A stretch of DNA of 64,000 bases from Bacteroidota bacterium (GTDB taxonomy: Bacteria > Bacteroidota > Bacteroidia > B-17B0 > Aurantibacillaceae): positions 124,001 through 188,000 of the forward strand of contig JANYEQ010000006.1 in NCBI GenBank assembly GCA_025363015.1. Reading direction: 5' to 3'. Of the stretch, positions 56,387 to 64,000 are shown piece by piece. Under the pieces are notes generated by a model, which saw nothing but the letters and a program-made list of their open reading frames with translations, had not been told where the DNA came from and ran no database searches. The position numbers and the translations under genes are program-made. The first letter of the stretch is position 1. Each line of letters opens with the position of its first letter.

Positions 56387-58495
56387 ATGTTTAAAAAAAA
56401 TAGCTTCTTAACCTTATTATTTGTTTTAACTAGTGTCTTTGCTTTTTCGCAATCTAAAAAAGTGTGGATAGAACTTGCAGATAACGCTTATGCTAAAAAA
56501 GATTTTGCTACCGCTGCGGTATATTACGCAAAGGTGTTAGACGATACCACTGTTTTAAAAAACTATGTATTACCCTACGAGGCACAAATAGTAAACTTAA
56601 AAATAAAATCGCTTTTTAAGGTGCCCGAATTAAAGGTTACCAAACGAAAAGATAGCACCAACACCGTAAAAGAAACCGTTATAAACTCAAGCAAATACGA
56701 TTTTATAATGTACCGTTTGGCGCAAAGCTATCGCCAAAATTTTGATTATAAACACGCTGCCCAACAATATAAAAAATGTGTAGAACGCAAAGTTTACCCT
56801 GATGCGCCTTATTATTATGGCATATCGTTAATGAGTTTAAAAAAATACCAAGACGCCCTAAAAACTTTTGACGACTACACAATCGGCGGAGTAGGAACCG
56901 ACTCGTTATTAAAACTTGCTGCAAAAAAACAATCCTCGTGTTACTTTGCTTTAGATACTTTAGCAGGTCGCAAACTAATTAAAATAAAACTAATGGATAC
57001 CTTGGTTTTTAACCGTGGTACCAGCAGTTTTGCGCCTATGTATTACTTAAATAGTAATAAATTAATTTTTACAAGTGCCCGTAAAGGGGGTGTAGTAACC
57101 GACCCAGAAAAACAAGATTCGCGCTACTACTGCGATTTATACCAAACCACCTTAGACGATACTATTTGGCAGCGCCCTATAAACTTTGGTAGACCTGTAA
57201 ATACAGCCTTACACGAAGGTGCTGGTGTTTTTACACCCGATGAAGTAATGCTATTTACCCGCTGGAGCGATAATAACCGCAACGAAGCTTTTATCTATAT
57301 GGCACGTACTGTAGATGGCAAATTTTACGAAGCCATGAAGTTGGGCACTAACATTAACGTACCGGGTTATAAATCTCAACAACCCTATGTAAGTTTTGAT
57401 GGTACTAAATTATTTTTCTCCTCTAATCGCCCTGGCGGTAAAGGAGGCTTTGATTTGTGGATGGCACCCATTAACGAAAATGGTTTTATTGGCGACCCTC
57501 AAAACTTAGGAGGAGCTATAAACACAGCCGGAGACGAGATTTCGCCCTTTTACCACACCATCAGTAATACACTTTATTTTAGTTCAAACGGCTTACCCGG
57601 TTTAGGCGGATTAGATGTTTTTAAATCGAGTTTAAATGTGGATGATAGTGTGTATAGCCTTCCTAAAAACCTTAATACACCCATAAATTCGAGTAAAGAC
57701 GATGCCTATTTTATTATGGAACGTTTGGGCGGTAATGGTTTTTTTGCAAGCGATAGGGTAGATTGCGAAAGTGGACACTGTTATAAAATTTATGAATTTA
57801 TTAACGAGCCTATTAAGTTTAATTTAGAAGGTTTGGTAACAGATAACGAAACAGGTGACCCAATACCAAGCGCCCTTGTAACCATTAAAGATGTGCACGA
57901 TGGTGACGAGCCTTTTTTTATTATTACCGATGATAAAGGATATTACAGCACACCTTTAAAACCGCACATGGAATACTTTTTAAAAGCGCAAAAAACAGGT
58001 TATTTTGGTAGAGCTGATGCGGTTGCCACAAAAGGCAAAACCGAATCGGAATTATTTACCCGCGATTTTCAACTAAGTAAAATACCTGAGGGCGATATTG
58101 AAATTGAAGGGATTGAATACGACTTTAACAAATACACCCTTCGTCCAAAATCAATGGAGGTATTAGATAAAATAATTGAGATTTTAAAAATAAACGATAA
58201 CTTAAAAATTGAATTAAGCGCCCACACCGATGCACGCGGAAATGATAATTACAATCTAATACTATCACAAGGTAGAGCACAAAGTTGTGTAGATTATATG
58301 ATTAGCAAGGGCATTAAAAAAAATAAAATTGTTGCAACGGGTTATGGCGAAACAAAACCAATAATACCAGAAGAGGTAATTAATAAAATGGTTCCTAAAA
58401 GCCCCGAATTTGAAACCGCTCACCAAAAAAATCGCCGTACTGCCTTTAGAGTTATTGGCGAAAGCAAAATAAATATTATTAATAAAACACAATAA
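56387..58495 (+). CDS. PorE-like OmpA protein with TPR, beta-propeller and carboxypeptidase-regulatory domains
   Basis: A 702-residue protein. Signal peptide ends near FAFSQ (residue 20). Domains in order: TPR-like helices (residues 25-170; DNAYAKKDFATAAVYYAK, YDFIMYRLAQSYRQNF), PD40/WD-type propeller blades (LIFTSARKGG near 230, LFFSSNRPGGKGGFDLW near 345, LYFSSNGLPGLGGLDVF near 400), a carboxypeptidase-regulatory-like sandwich (LEGLVTDNETGDPIPSALV near 480), and an OmpA domain (ELSAHTDARGNDNYNL near 605). This is the architecture of PorE, the peptidoglycan-bound T9SS component. It starts 9 bases after the PorP gene and closes the module. Confidence 0.87.
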   Translation: MFKKNSFLTLLFVLTSVFAFSQSKKVWIELADNAYAKKDFATAAVYYAKVLDDTTVLKNYVLPYEAQIVNLKIKSLFKVPELKVTKRKDSTNTVKETVINSSKYDFIMYRLAQSYRQNFDYKHAAQQYKKCVERKVYPDAPYYYGISLMSLKKYQDALKTFDDYTIGGVGTDSLLKLAAKKQSSCYFALDTLAGRKLIKIKLMDTLVFNRGTSSFAPMYYLNSNKLIFTSARKGGVVTDPEKQDSRYYCDLYQTTLDDTIWQRPINFGRPVNTALHEGAGVFTPDEVMLFTRWSDNNRNEAFIYMARTVDGKFYEAMKLGTNINVPGYKSQQPYVSFDGTKLFFSSNRPGGKGGFDLWMAPINENGFIGDPQNLGGAINTAGDEISPFYHTISNTLYFSSNGLPGLGGLDVFKSSLNVDDSVYSLPKNLNTPINSSKDDAYFIMERLGGNGFFASDRVDCESGHCYKIYEFINEPIKFNLEGLVTDNETGDPIPSALVTIKDVHDGDEPFFIITDDKGYYSTPLKPHMEYFLKAQKTGYFGRADAVATKGKTESELFTRDFQLSKIPEGDIEIEGIEYDFNKYTLRPKSMEVLDKIIEILKINDNLKIELSAHTDARGNDNYNLILSQGRAQSCVDYMISKGIKKNKIVATGYGETKPIIPEEVINKMVPKSPEFETAHQKNRRTAFRVIGESKINIINKTQ

Positions 58496-58729
58496 TAAAC
58501 CTGTGGTTTTTAAAATTTGTAAACTACTATTTTAATAGTAAAACGTATTTTTTAACCGCATAGGCATATAGATTACTAATATGATGAAATTTAAAAACGC
58601 ACAGAGTTGTAGCGCTGCTTCAATTTAAGCTATGTTTTATAAATTAAGTACAAAGCACCATTTAAACTATATTTCTATGTGGTTTGTTTTTAAACAAATA
58701 GTTTTGTTTCATAAAAATTTAAAAGCTTA
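58496..58729. other. Intergenic spacer without a gene
   Basis: AT-rich, with a perfect inverted repeat TACTATT/AATAGTA at 58525-58540 (two-base loop, so a weak hairpin) shortly after the OmpA stop, which may mark transcript ends. No open frame with coding character and no RNA signature is seen. Confidence 0.5.
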
Positions 58730-58999
58730 ATGCGTCACTACAATATAAAAATAAAAGGCAAGGTGCAAGGTGTGGCTTACCGTTTTAATGCACAGGCACA
58801 AGCACATAAATTTAACCTAACTGGTTTTGTACGAAACTTAAACGATGGCTCGGTTTACTGCGAGGTAGAGGGTACCGACGAAAACATTGCCAAATTTATT
58901 GATTGGTGTTATGTGGGCTCACGCCTAGCAAACGTAAGCGAGGTAAACTCTGAAGAAAGTGCTTTAATTGGCTATCAAACCTTTGAGGTAAAAAAATAA
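58730..58999 (+). CDS. acyP: Acylphosphatase
   Basis: An 89-residue enzyme that hydrolyses acyl phosphates. The active-site loop KGKVQGVAYRFNAQ (phosphate-binding arginine in AYRF) is at residues 9-22, and the catalytic asparagine is in GFVRNLNDGSVYCEVEG near residue 37. Family members usually have G-V-G/F-F-R; here AYRF is a mild variant. Length is normal. Confidence 0.92.
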   Translation: MRHYNIKIKGKVQGVAYRFNAQAQAHKFNLTGFVRNLNDGSVYCEVEGTDENIAKFIDWCYVGSRLANVSEVNSEESALIGYQTFEVKK

Positions 59000-59071
59000 G
59001 CGGTTTTTTTAATTACGTATTTGATATTGTCATTCTTATTTGATACATAAGGTAAACATAAAACTAATGGT

Positions 59072-59353
59072 ATGAAAACATATTTAAACTTTATAATTGC
59101 TGCTTTTGTTTTTTTAGTTGCAGTGGCTTGCCAAAACAATTCAAATATAAAAGAAGGTGTTATAACCGATAGTTCAGCCACTCATTCTTTTGAAATTTAT
59201 CGTGCTGGTGGTGTAGGAGAAGATACCTGTAACCGATTAGATGTAGTTGGACGCAGGCAGGGCAAGTGGTATCTATATGATAAAACACCTCCTAAAAAAA
59301 TTATAGACACTGTGTTTTATAAAAATGGGGTTGTTGTACAAACACAAGACTAA
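59072..59353 (+). CDS. Small putative lipoprotein, unknown function
   Basis: A 93-residue protein with the lipobox VAVAC at Cys20, and a short mature part containing YRAGGVGEDTCNRLDVVG and RRQGKWYLYDK. The RRQGKWYLYD segment resembles the repeat of MORN-like 'toxin-antitoxin YwqK-like' antitoxin repeats, where a G-x-W-x-x-Y unit is common, but only one is present. Ends just before a decayed gene on the other strand. Confidence 0.6.
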   Translation: MKTYLNFIIAAFVFLVAVACQNNSNIKEGVITDSSATHSFEIYRAGGVGEDTCNRLDVVGRRQGKWYLYDKTPPKKIIDTVFYKNGVVVQTQD

Positions 59354-59404
59354 GTTTATGTTTTTTGTTAGCAGGTTAAAATTATTTTGTACTTGTTTGT
59401 TTGG

Positions 59405-59834
59405 CTAGTCGTTAAAATACATTCTTTCTGTTTCATTTTTGAATTTTCCAAATAGCACTATTGGTTTCTGAACATAAAACTGCTCTTTAGCATACTGTAT
59501 TAAAGCAGGTTGCTATATTATTAATTGAGTTATTGGTAAAGCCTATAAACTTACTGTCTTTACTAAAGTTTATATTATACTTTCTTTTATTGTTAGTGGC
59601 AAATAAACACTCGTTTCTTTTACATCCAACACCTACATATATAAATTTGTAAATATGTTAGCAAAAACAACCATTAAATTAGTACTATCTATTTCATTTA
59701 CTTCATACAGTTTTAATTTCCAAACACCATTCTTATCCGTCAAAATGTTTTCAAACCCTGCCTTAAAAAGCCACCCTGTGGGTATTTTTTTACAAGTAGT
59801 AAAAAATTAAAGCAGTGCTAATAAGTATAAACAT
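59405..59834 (-). pseudogene. Decayed lipoprotein gene
   Basis: On the minus strand a coding-like frame runs from an ATG at 59834 to a TAG at 59405. A six-A run on the plus strand (59801-59806) shifts the frame; removing one base joins MFILISTALIF to a lipobox TTCKK. After that one frame gives KIPTGWLFKAGFENIL, DKNGVWKLKLYEVNE, then four in-frame stops (after NLYM, KESII, KTVSL, TQLII) and the closing FYVQKPIVLFGKFKNETER. Amino-acid composition and length suggest an intact ancestor of about 143 residues. No family was recognised. The remaining 59835-60110 holds only scraps that could be further remnants (for example TIDKMDKSIRAIRF in one frame). Confidence 0.65.
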
Positions 59835-60110
59835 TTTACATGTAACATCGTTATATTTTTTGTTGTTATAACCAATGTTCATTGTTTTTTATAATTACTA
59901 TCTGGTTTTGTGTTTTCTTTTAATGGCACGTTTCAACAATCATAACTTAAATCATAAATCTAATTGCCCTAATGCTTTTATCCATTTTGTCTATTGTTTT
60001 TTTAATTCCTCCTCTTCAATTCTCATTTTTTACTTATATGTGTAAATACCCCAGCCCAGCGTTTTGCTATATGGCAAATTAATAGCATTTTTGTGACTTA
60101 AAATTTATTT

Positions 60111-62744
60111 ATGTTTTTAAAATTAATTACCCTTGTTAGCAGCATTACTATTTTAACCGTAAGTTGCCATCCTACAAAAAAAGCTGCCAAAGCCCAATCT
60201 ATTGCTAACGAACCCGCCATACAGTTAGATACTATAAAAGTAGTAGCTAACGAAGCGCCAAAAAAACAAACCTACCAAGCCAGCAACCCTATTGGTTTTG
60301 ATATTATACATACCCGCTTAGATGTAAACTTTGATTGGACGTTTTCGCGCCTTAATGGAAAAGCCACCATACAATTAAAACCACACTTTTACCCAACCAA
60401 CATTTTGTATTTAGATGCTAGAGGAATGGATATTAAAGAAATTAGCCTTATTACCTCGGCCCTTGATAAAAGCACAAACCCATCCAATAAAGCCAATAAT
60501 GTAGTAACCAAATTACCACTAACCTATAGTTATAAAAACGATTCGTTAAAAATTACCTTAGATAAAGTTTATACTACACAAAACAATATTACTCTTTTTA
60601 TTGATTACGTTGCAAAACCTAATGAGCTTAAAGCGGGTGGTAGCGCCGCTATTAATAGCGATAAGGGTTTATACTTTATTAACCCCGCTGGTTTAGATGC
60701 TTATAAAATGCCTCAAATATGGACACAGGGCGAAACTCAATCCAACTCCGCTTGGTTTCCTACCATTGATAGCCCTAACCAAAAAATGACGCAAGAAATT
60801 TTTATGACCGTTGATAATCAATTCACCACCCTATCTAACGGCTTATTAGTTGATAGCAAAAAACATAACGATAGCACCCGCACCGACCATTGGAAATTAG
60901 ACCAACCTCACTCTCCATACCTTGCTATGATGGCTGTTGGCCGATTTAAAAAAGTAATAGACGAGCCGTGGAATGGTAAAGAAATTAGCTATTATGTTGA
61001 AAAAGAATACGAGCCACACGCTAAAGCCATTTTTGGCGATACAAAGGAAATGATAGAGTTTTACTCCACCAAACTTGGCGTGCCATACGCTTGGCCTAAA
61101 TACGCGCAAATTGTAGTACGCGATTATGTAAGCGGCGCTATGGAAAATACAAGCGCTACCCTACATGGCGATTTTACAGTGTACCAAACTACCCGCGAAA
61201 CCATTGATGGTAAAAAGGGTAATTCTATTATTGCACACGAATTGTTTCACCAATGGTTTGGAGACCTTGTTACCAGCGAAAGTTGGAGTAACCTGCCCTT
61301 AAACGAAAGCTTTGCCACTTATGGCGAGTACCTTTGGGAAGAGTATAAATTTGGTCGCGATGCCGCTGACTACCACCACTACCAAAGCAAACAAGGATAT
61401 ATGGGTAGCGATAAAGAGGTAAACCTAATACGCTTTAATTACCAAAACCGCGAAGATATGTTTGATGGCTTTAGCTACAACAAAGGCGGGCAAGTACTAC
61501 ACATGCTGCGCAAAGCCGTGGGCGACGATGCTTTTTTTGCCTCGTTAAAAAATTATTTAGAAACCAATAAGTTTAAAACTGGCGAAATTCATCAACTGCG
61601 CTTAGCTTTTGAACAAACTACAGGCACCGATATGAACTGGTTTTTTAACCAATGGTTTTTAAATAAAGGCAGACCCAAAATTAAAGTTACACAAAGCTAC
61701 AACGCCACAGTAAACACGGTAGAGTTAACCGTAGAACAAACCCAAGATTTTAAAAACGTACCGCTTTATACCCTGCCTATTGATGTAGATGTATACGTAA
61801 ACAATAAAGCCGAGCGCACACGCATTGTAGTAAGCGAAGCCAAACAAACGTTTACTATTAAAACAACAGGCGCACCACAACTTGTAAACTTTGATGCTGA
61901 GCGCCAATTACTGTGCGATTTAGACTATACAAAAACACAAAACGAATATGTTTATCAATACAAAAATACGCCCTTATACGAAGATAGATTAGAGGCCCTT
62001 AAAAAACTAGAAGAAAACCTAAACAATGCAGAAGCTTATAATACCATTAAATGGGCTGCCGAAAACGACCCGTATTTTGTGTTAAGAAACCATTGTATTG
62101 GTAAATTAGAAAAAGCCCCTGCCGATAAATTACCCGAAATAAAAACAGTATTACTATCTATTTATGCAAAAGATAAAAAAACAGTAACGCGTGCAAAAGC
62201 CTTAAATGCTTTAAATAAAAAGTTTGCAAACAATGTTGATATTAAAACTTTAAACGAACAAGCATTAAATGAAATGAGTTATGCTATTTGTGCCGAAGCG
62301 CTTGAGGCCATTGCTAAAACAGATGTTAAGTTGGCGATGGAAAAAGCAAAAGCTTTTGAAAACGAAGCGGGTAAAGATGTTTTATATACCGTTGCTGAGC
62401 TATATGCCAATAATGGTAGCGACGAGCAAATAGGGTTTTATCGCGCTAATTTAAAAAACGTAAACGGGTTTGAAATGGTAAGCTACTGTAGTTACTATGC
62501 CAAATGCGCCAAGCGTTGTGTTAATTCGGTTTCGGCATTAATTGCTGCACAAGATTTTGAAACCATTGCCAAGGCGGGTAATAAATTTACAAAGTTTGGT
62601 GCTCAAAAAAGTTTAAAAGATTTAATGACCCTTTGGGAACAAAAAGAAAAAATGGCTAAAGCAAATAATGTATCTGAAGCGGATTTAAAATTAATTACCG
62701 AAACTAAAGATATTATTACAAAACAATATAACGGCGTTAAATAG
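60111..62744 (+). CDS. M1-family metallo-aminopeptidase, lipoprotein
   Basis: An 877-residue zinc aminopeptidase. The N-terminus has a hydrophobic segment and a lipobox-like LTVSC (Cys19), so it is likely lipid-anchored. The exopeptidase motif GAMENTSATL is near residue 343, the zinc motif HELFH is His376-Glu377-x2-His380, and the third ligand is Glu399 in NESFATYGEYLW. A long helical C-terminal region with HEAT-like repeats follows (residues 620-870). It removes N-terminal residues from peptides, probably at the cell envelope for nutrient peptide use. Confidence 0.9.
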   Translation: MFLKLITLVSSITILTVSCHPTKKAAKAQSIANEPAIQLDTIKVVANEAPKKQTYQASNPIGFDIIHTRLDVNFDWTFSRLNGKATIQLKPHFYPTNILYLDARGMDIKEISLITSALDKSTNPSNKANNVVTKLPLTYSYKNDSLKITLDKVYTTQNNITLFIDYVAKPNELKAGGSAAINSDKGLYFINPAGLDAYKMPQIWTQGETQSNSAWFPTIDSPNQKMTQEIFMTVDNQFTTLSNGLLVDSKKHNDSTRTDHWKLDQPHSPYLAMMAVGRFKKVIDEPWNGKEISYYVEKEYEPHAKAIFGDTKEMIEFYSTKLGVPYAWPKYAQIVVRDYVSGAMENTSATLHGDFTVYQTTRETIDGKKGNSIIAHELFHQWFGDLVTSESWSNLPLNESFATYGEYLWEEYKFGRDAADYHHYQSKQGYMGSDKEVNLIRFNYQNREDMFDGFSYNKGGQVLHMLRKAVGDDAFFASLKNYLETNKFKTGEIHQLRLAFEQTTGTDMNWFFNQWFLNKGRPKIKVTQSYNATVNTVELTVEQTQDFKNVPLYTLPIDVDVYVNNKAERTRIVVSEAKQTFTIKTTGAPQLVNFDAERQLLCDLDYTKTQNEYVYQYKNTPLYEDRLEALKKLEENLNNAEAYNTIKWAAENDPYFVLRNHCIGKLEKAPADKLPEIKTVLLSIYAKDKKTVTRAKALNALNKKFANNVDIKTLNEQALNEMSYAICAEALEAIAKTDVKLAMEKAKAFENEAGKDVLYTVAELYANNGSDEQIGFYRANLKNVNGFEMVSYCSYYAKCAKRCVNSVSALIAAQDFETIAKAGNKFTKFGAQKSLKDLMTLWEQKEKMAKANNVSEADLKLITETKDIITKQYNGVK

Positions 62745-62769
62745 TTTGTTTATTTAATACCTTATGATA

Positions 62770-64000
62770 TTATAAATCCGTTAGTTGTTCTCTTAAAAAC
62801 CTTTCGCTCTTCATCATTAATTCATGTACTATTTCATCCTCTTTCATAAAGGCAATTTCTTTTTTATACTTTAATAGTAAAGCCTCTATTTGTGGAGATG
62901 ATTTTAACGGGCGCTTAAACTCTAAGGCCTGTGCGGCATTTAGCAATTCAATAGCCAACACCTTTTGTGTGTTTTTTATTACCTGCAAACATTTTGTGGC
63001 TGCATTTGCGCCCATGCTAACATGGTCTTCTTGTCCATTACTACTTGTAATACTATCTACACTGGCGGGGCTGCACAATTGTTTGCTTTGGCTTACAATG
63101 CTTGCGGCCGTGTATTGCGGAATCATAAAGCCCGAGTTTAAGCCTGCCTTTGCGGCTAAAAATGGTGGTAAACCCCGCTGACCCGAAATTAATAAATACG
63201 TTCTTCGCTCTGAAATGCTTGCCAATTCTGCCATGGCAATACATAAAAAATCTAACGCTAACGCCAATGGTTGGCCATGAAAATTGCCCCCACTTAAAAT
63301 TTCATCTTCATCTGGAAAGATGGTTGGATTATCGGTTACTGAATTTATTTCTGTTTCAAAAACAGTAGTTACATAATTTACGGTGTCTTTTGTAGCGCCA
63401 TGTACTTGTGGCGCGCAACGAAAAGAATAAGGATCTTGCACCTGTTTTTTAATTTGTTTACTAATATCGCTTCCTTCCAATATTTTACGAATAGCGTGTG
63501 CAGTTTGTAATTGCCCAGCGTGTGGGCGTATGGTGTGTAAATTATCTTTAAAAGGGTCTATTTTACCATCAAAAGCATCTAACGACATAGCAGTTATAAC
63601 ATCGGCTGCTTTGTTTAAGCGCTGCGATACAATTAAATTATACACGCCATAAGCACTCATAAACTGGGTACCATTTAATAATGCTAAACCCTCTTTTGAC
63701 TTTAATTTAATAGGTGCTAAGTTGCAGGCTGTTAGTGCTTGGTTGGCACTTATTTGTGAACCATTATAGTTTACTTTACCCAAGCCAAGCAAAGGCAGGC
63801 TTAAATGGGCTAAGGGTGCTAAATCTCCACTAGCACCTAAAGAGCCTTGCTGATAAATAACGGGGTAAATTTTATGATTTATAAAATCGCACAGCCTACT
63901 AACGGTTTGCAACTGTACCCCACTTTTGCCATAGCTTAGCGATTGTATTTTTAAAAACAACATTAGCTTTACAATCTCTTGTGGTACCTCATCACCCATA
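62770..64000 (-). CDS. hutH: Histidine ammonia-lyase, N-terminus beyond the window
   Basis: About 410 C-terminal residues of a HutH-type lyase, which converts histidine to urocanate. The MIO cofactor-forming Ala-Ser-Gly is in QQGSLGASGDLAPLAHLSLP near residue 58 of the visible part. Other family marks are NGTQFMSAYG near residue 109, PQVHGATKDTVNYV, and GGNFHGQPLALALDF near residue 237. The family has about 500 residues, so roughly 90 N-terminal residues lie beyond the window; the ATG at 63999 is internal. Tyrosine/phenylalanine lyases share the fold, but the active-site segments fit histidine best. Confidence 0.87.
   Translation of the reverse strand, partial: MGDEVPQEIVKLMLFLKIQSLSYGKSGVQLQTVSRLCDFINHKIYPVIYQQGSLGASGDLAPLAHLSLPLLGLGKVNYNGSQISANQALTACNLAPIKLKSKEGLALLNGTQFMSAYGVYNLIVSQRLNKAADVITAMSLDAFDGKIDPFKDNLHTIRPHAGQLQTAHAIRKILEGSDISKQIKKQVQDPYSFRCAPQVHGATKDTVNYVTTVFETEINSVTDNPTIFPDEDEILSGGNFHGQPLALALDFLCIAMAELASISERRTYLLISGQRGLPPFLAAKAGLNSGFMIPQYTAASIVSQSKQLCSPASVDSITSSNGQEDHVSMGANAATKCLQVIKNTQKVLAIELLNAAQALEFKRPLKSSPQIEALLLKYKKEIAFMKEDEIVHELMMKSERFLREQLTDL

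Noticed and set aside
62770-64000. HutH considered as an aromatic amino acid ammonia-lyase
   Set aside because: The MIO loop and following segments fit the histidine lyase family better; but the N-terminal selectivity region is out of view.

Overview
The window comes from an AT-rich member of the Bacteroidota, probably a Flavobacteriia- or Sphingobacteriia-like free-living bacterium. The evidence is the presence of type IX secretion system (T9SS) sorting domains of both type A (around 12.0 and 40.4 kb) and type B (50.4 and 55.3 kb), PorP/SprF-family outer-membrane proteins, A-rich rather than Shine-Dalgarno translation leaders, promoter -7 boxes resembling TAnnTTTG, a DUF4476 protein and an ExbB-ExbD-ExbD-TonB operon. 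No rRNA, tRNA, CRISPR array, insertion sequence or phage gene was seen.

Layout. 1-1.9 kb: end of a cobalamin nucleotide-loop operon (cobT partial, cobS, cobC). 2.0-8.0 kb: housekeeping genes (aspartate aminotransferase, heptose-7-phosphate kinase family, menaquinone methyltransferase, thioredoxin, a YfhO membrane protein). 8.2-11.5 kb: UDP-amino-uronic-acid genes (WlbB/WbpD-like acetyltransferase, WlbA/WbpB-like oxidoreductase, nucleotide-sugar 6-dehydrogenase) with a small lipoprotein gene between them. 11.5-15.8 kb: mixed small genes, an aminotransferase, an OmpA protein and a 55-residue membrane protein. 15.9-37.2 kb: a large surface-polysaccharide locus, almost wholly on the minus strand, with galE, seven or eight glycosyltransferases, two AsnB-type amidotransferases, two sugar epimerases, an O-acyltransferase, a hexapeptide acyltransferase, three methyltransferases, a Wzt-like ABC ATPase and one large unknown membrane protein on the plus strand. 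37.3-42.6 kb: DUF4476 protein, uvrC, a T9SS-exported Ig-repeat protein and a YjbR protein. 42.8-46.9 kb: energy-transduction operon and a DUF58 protein. 47.0-58.5 kb: a surface module of two giant type B-sorted adhesin-like proteins, each followed by its own PorP/SprF protein, and closed by a PorE-like OmpA protein. 58.7-64 kb: acylphosphatase, small lipoprotein, a decayed lipoprotein gene, an M1 aminopeptidase lipoprotein and a truncated histidine ammonia-lyase.

How it works together. The two sugar regions together could make amino-uronic acids, amidate them (two AsnB homologues), and assemble a decorated surface glycan exported through an ABC route; the permease, the initiating transferase and some pathway steps are not in the window. 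The 47-58 kb module looks like a dedicated secretion and anchoring set for two paralogous adhesins.

Most worth a second look: two adjacent-cluster genes (a GT2 transferase and an acyltransferase 3) whose conserved N-termini are open but have no ATG/GTG/TTG, the first usable codon in each being ATT just after a stop; the duplicated adhesin/PorP pairs; a heptanucleotide tandem repeat inside an asnB gene; and a lipoprotein pseudogene at 59.4-59.8 kb that can be read through one frameshift and four in-frame stops.
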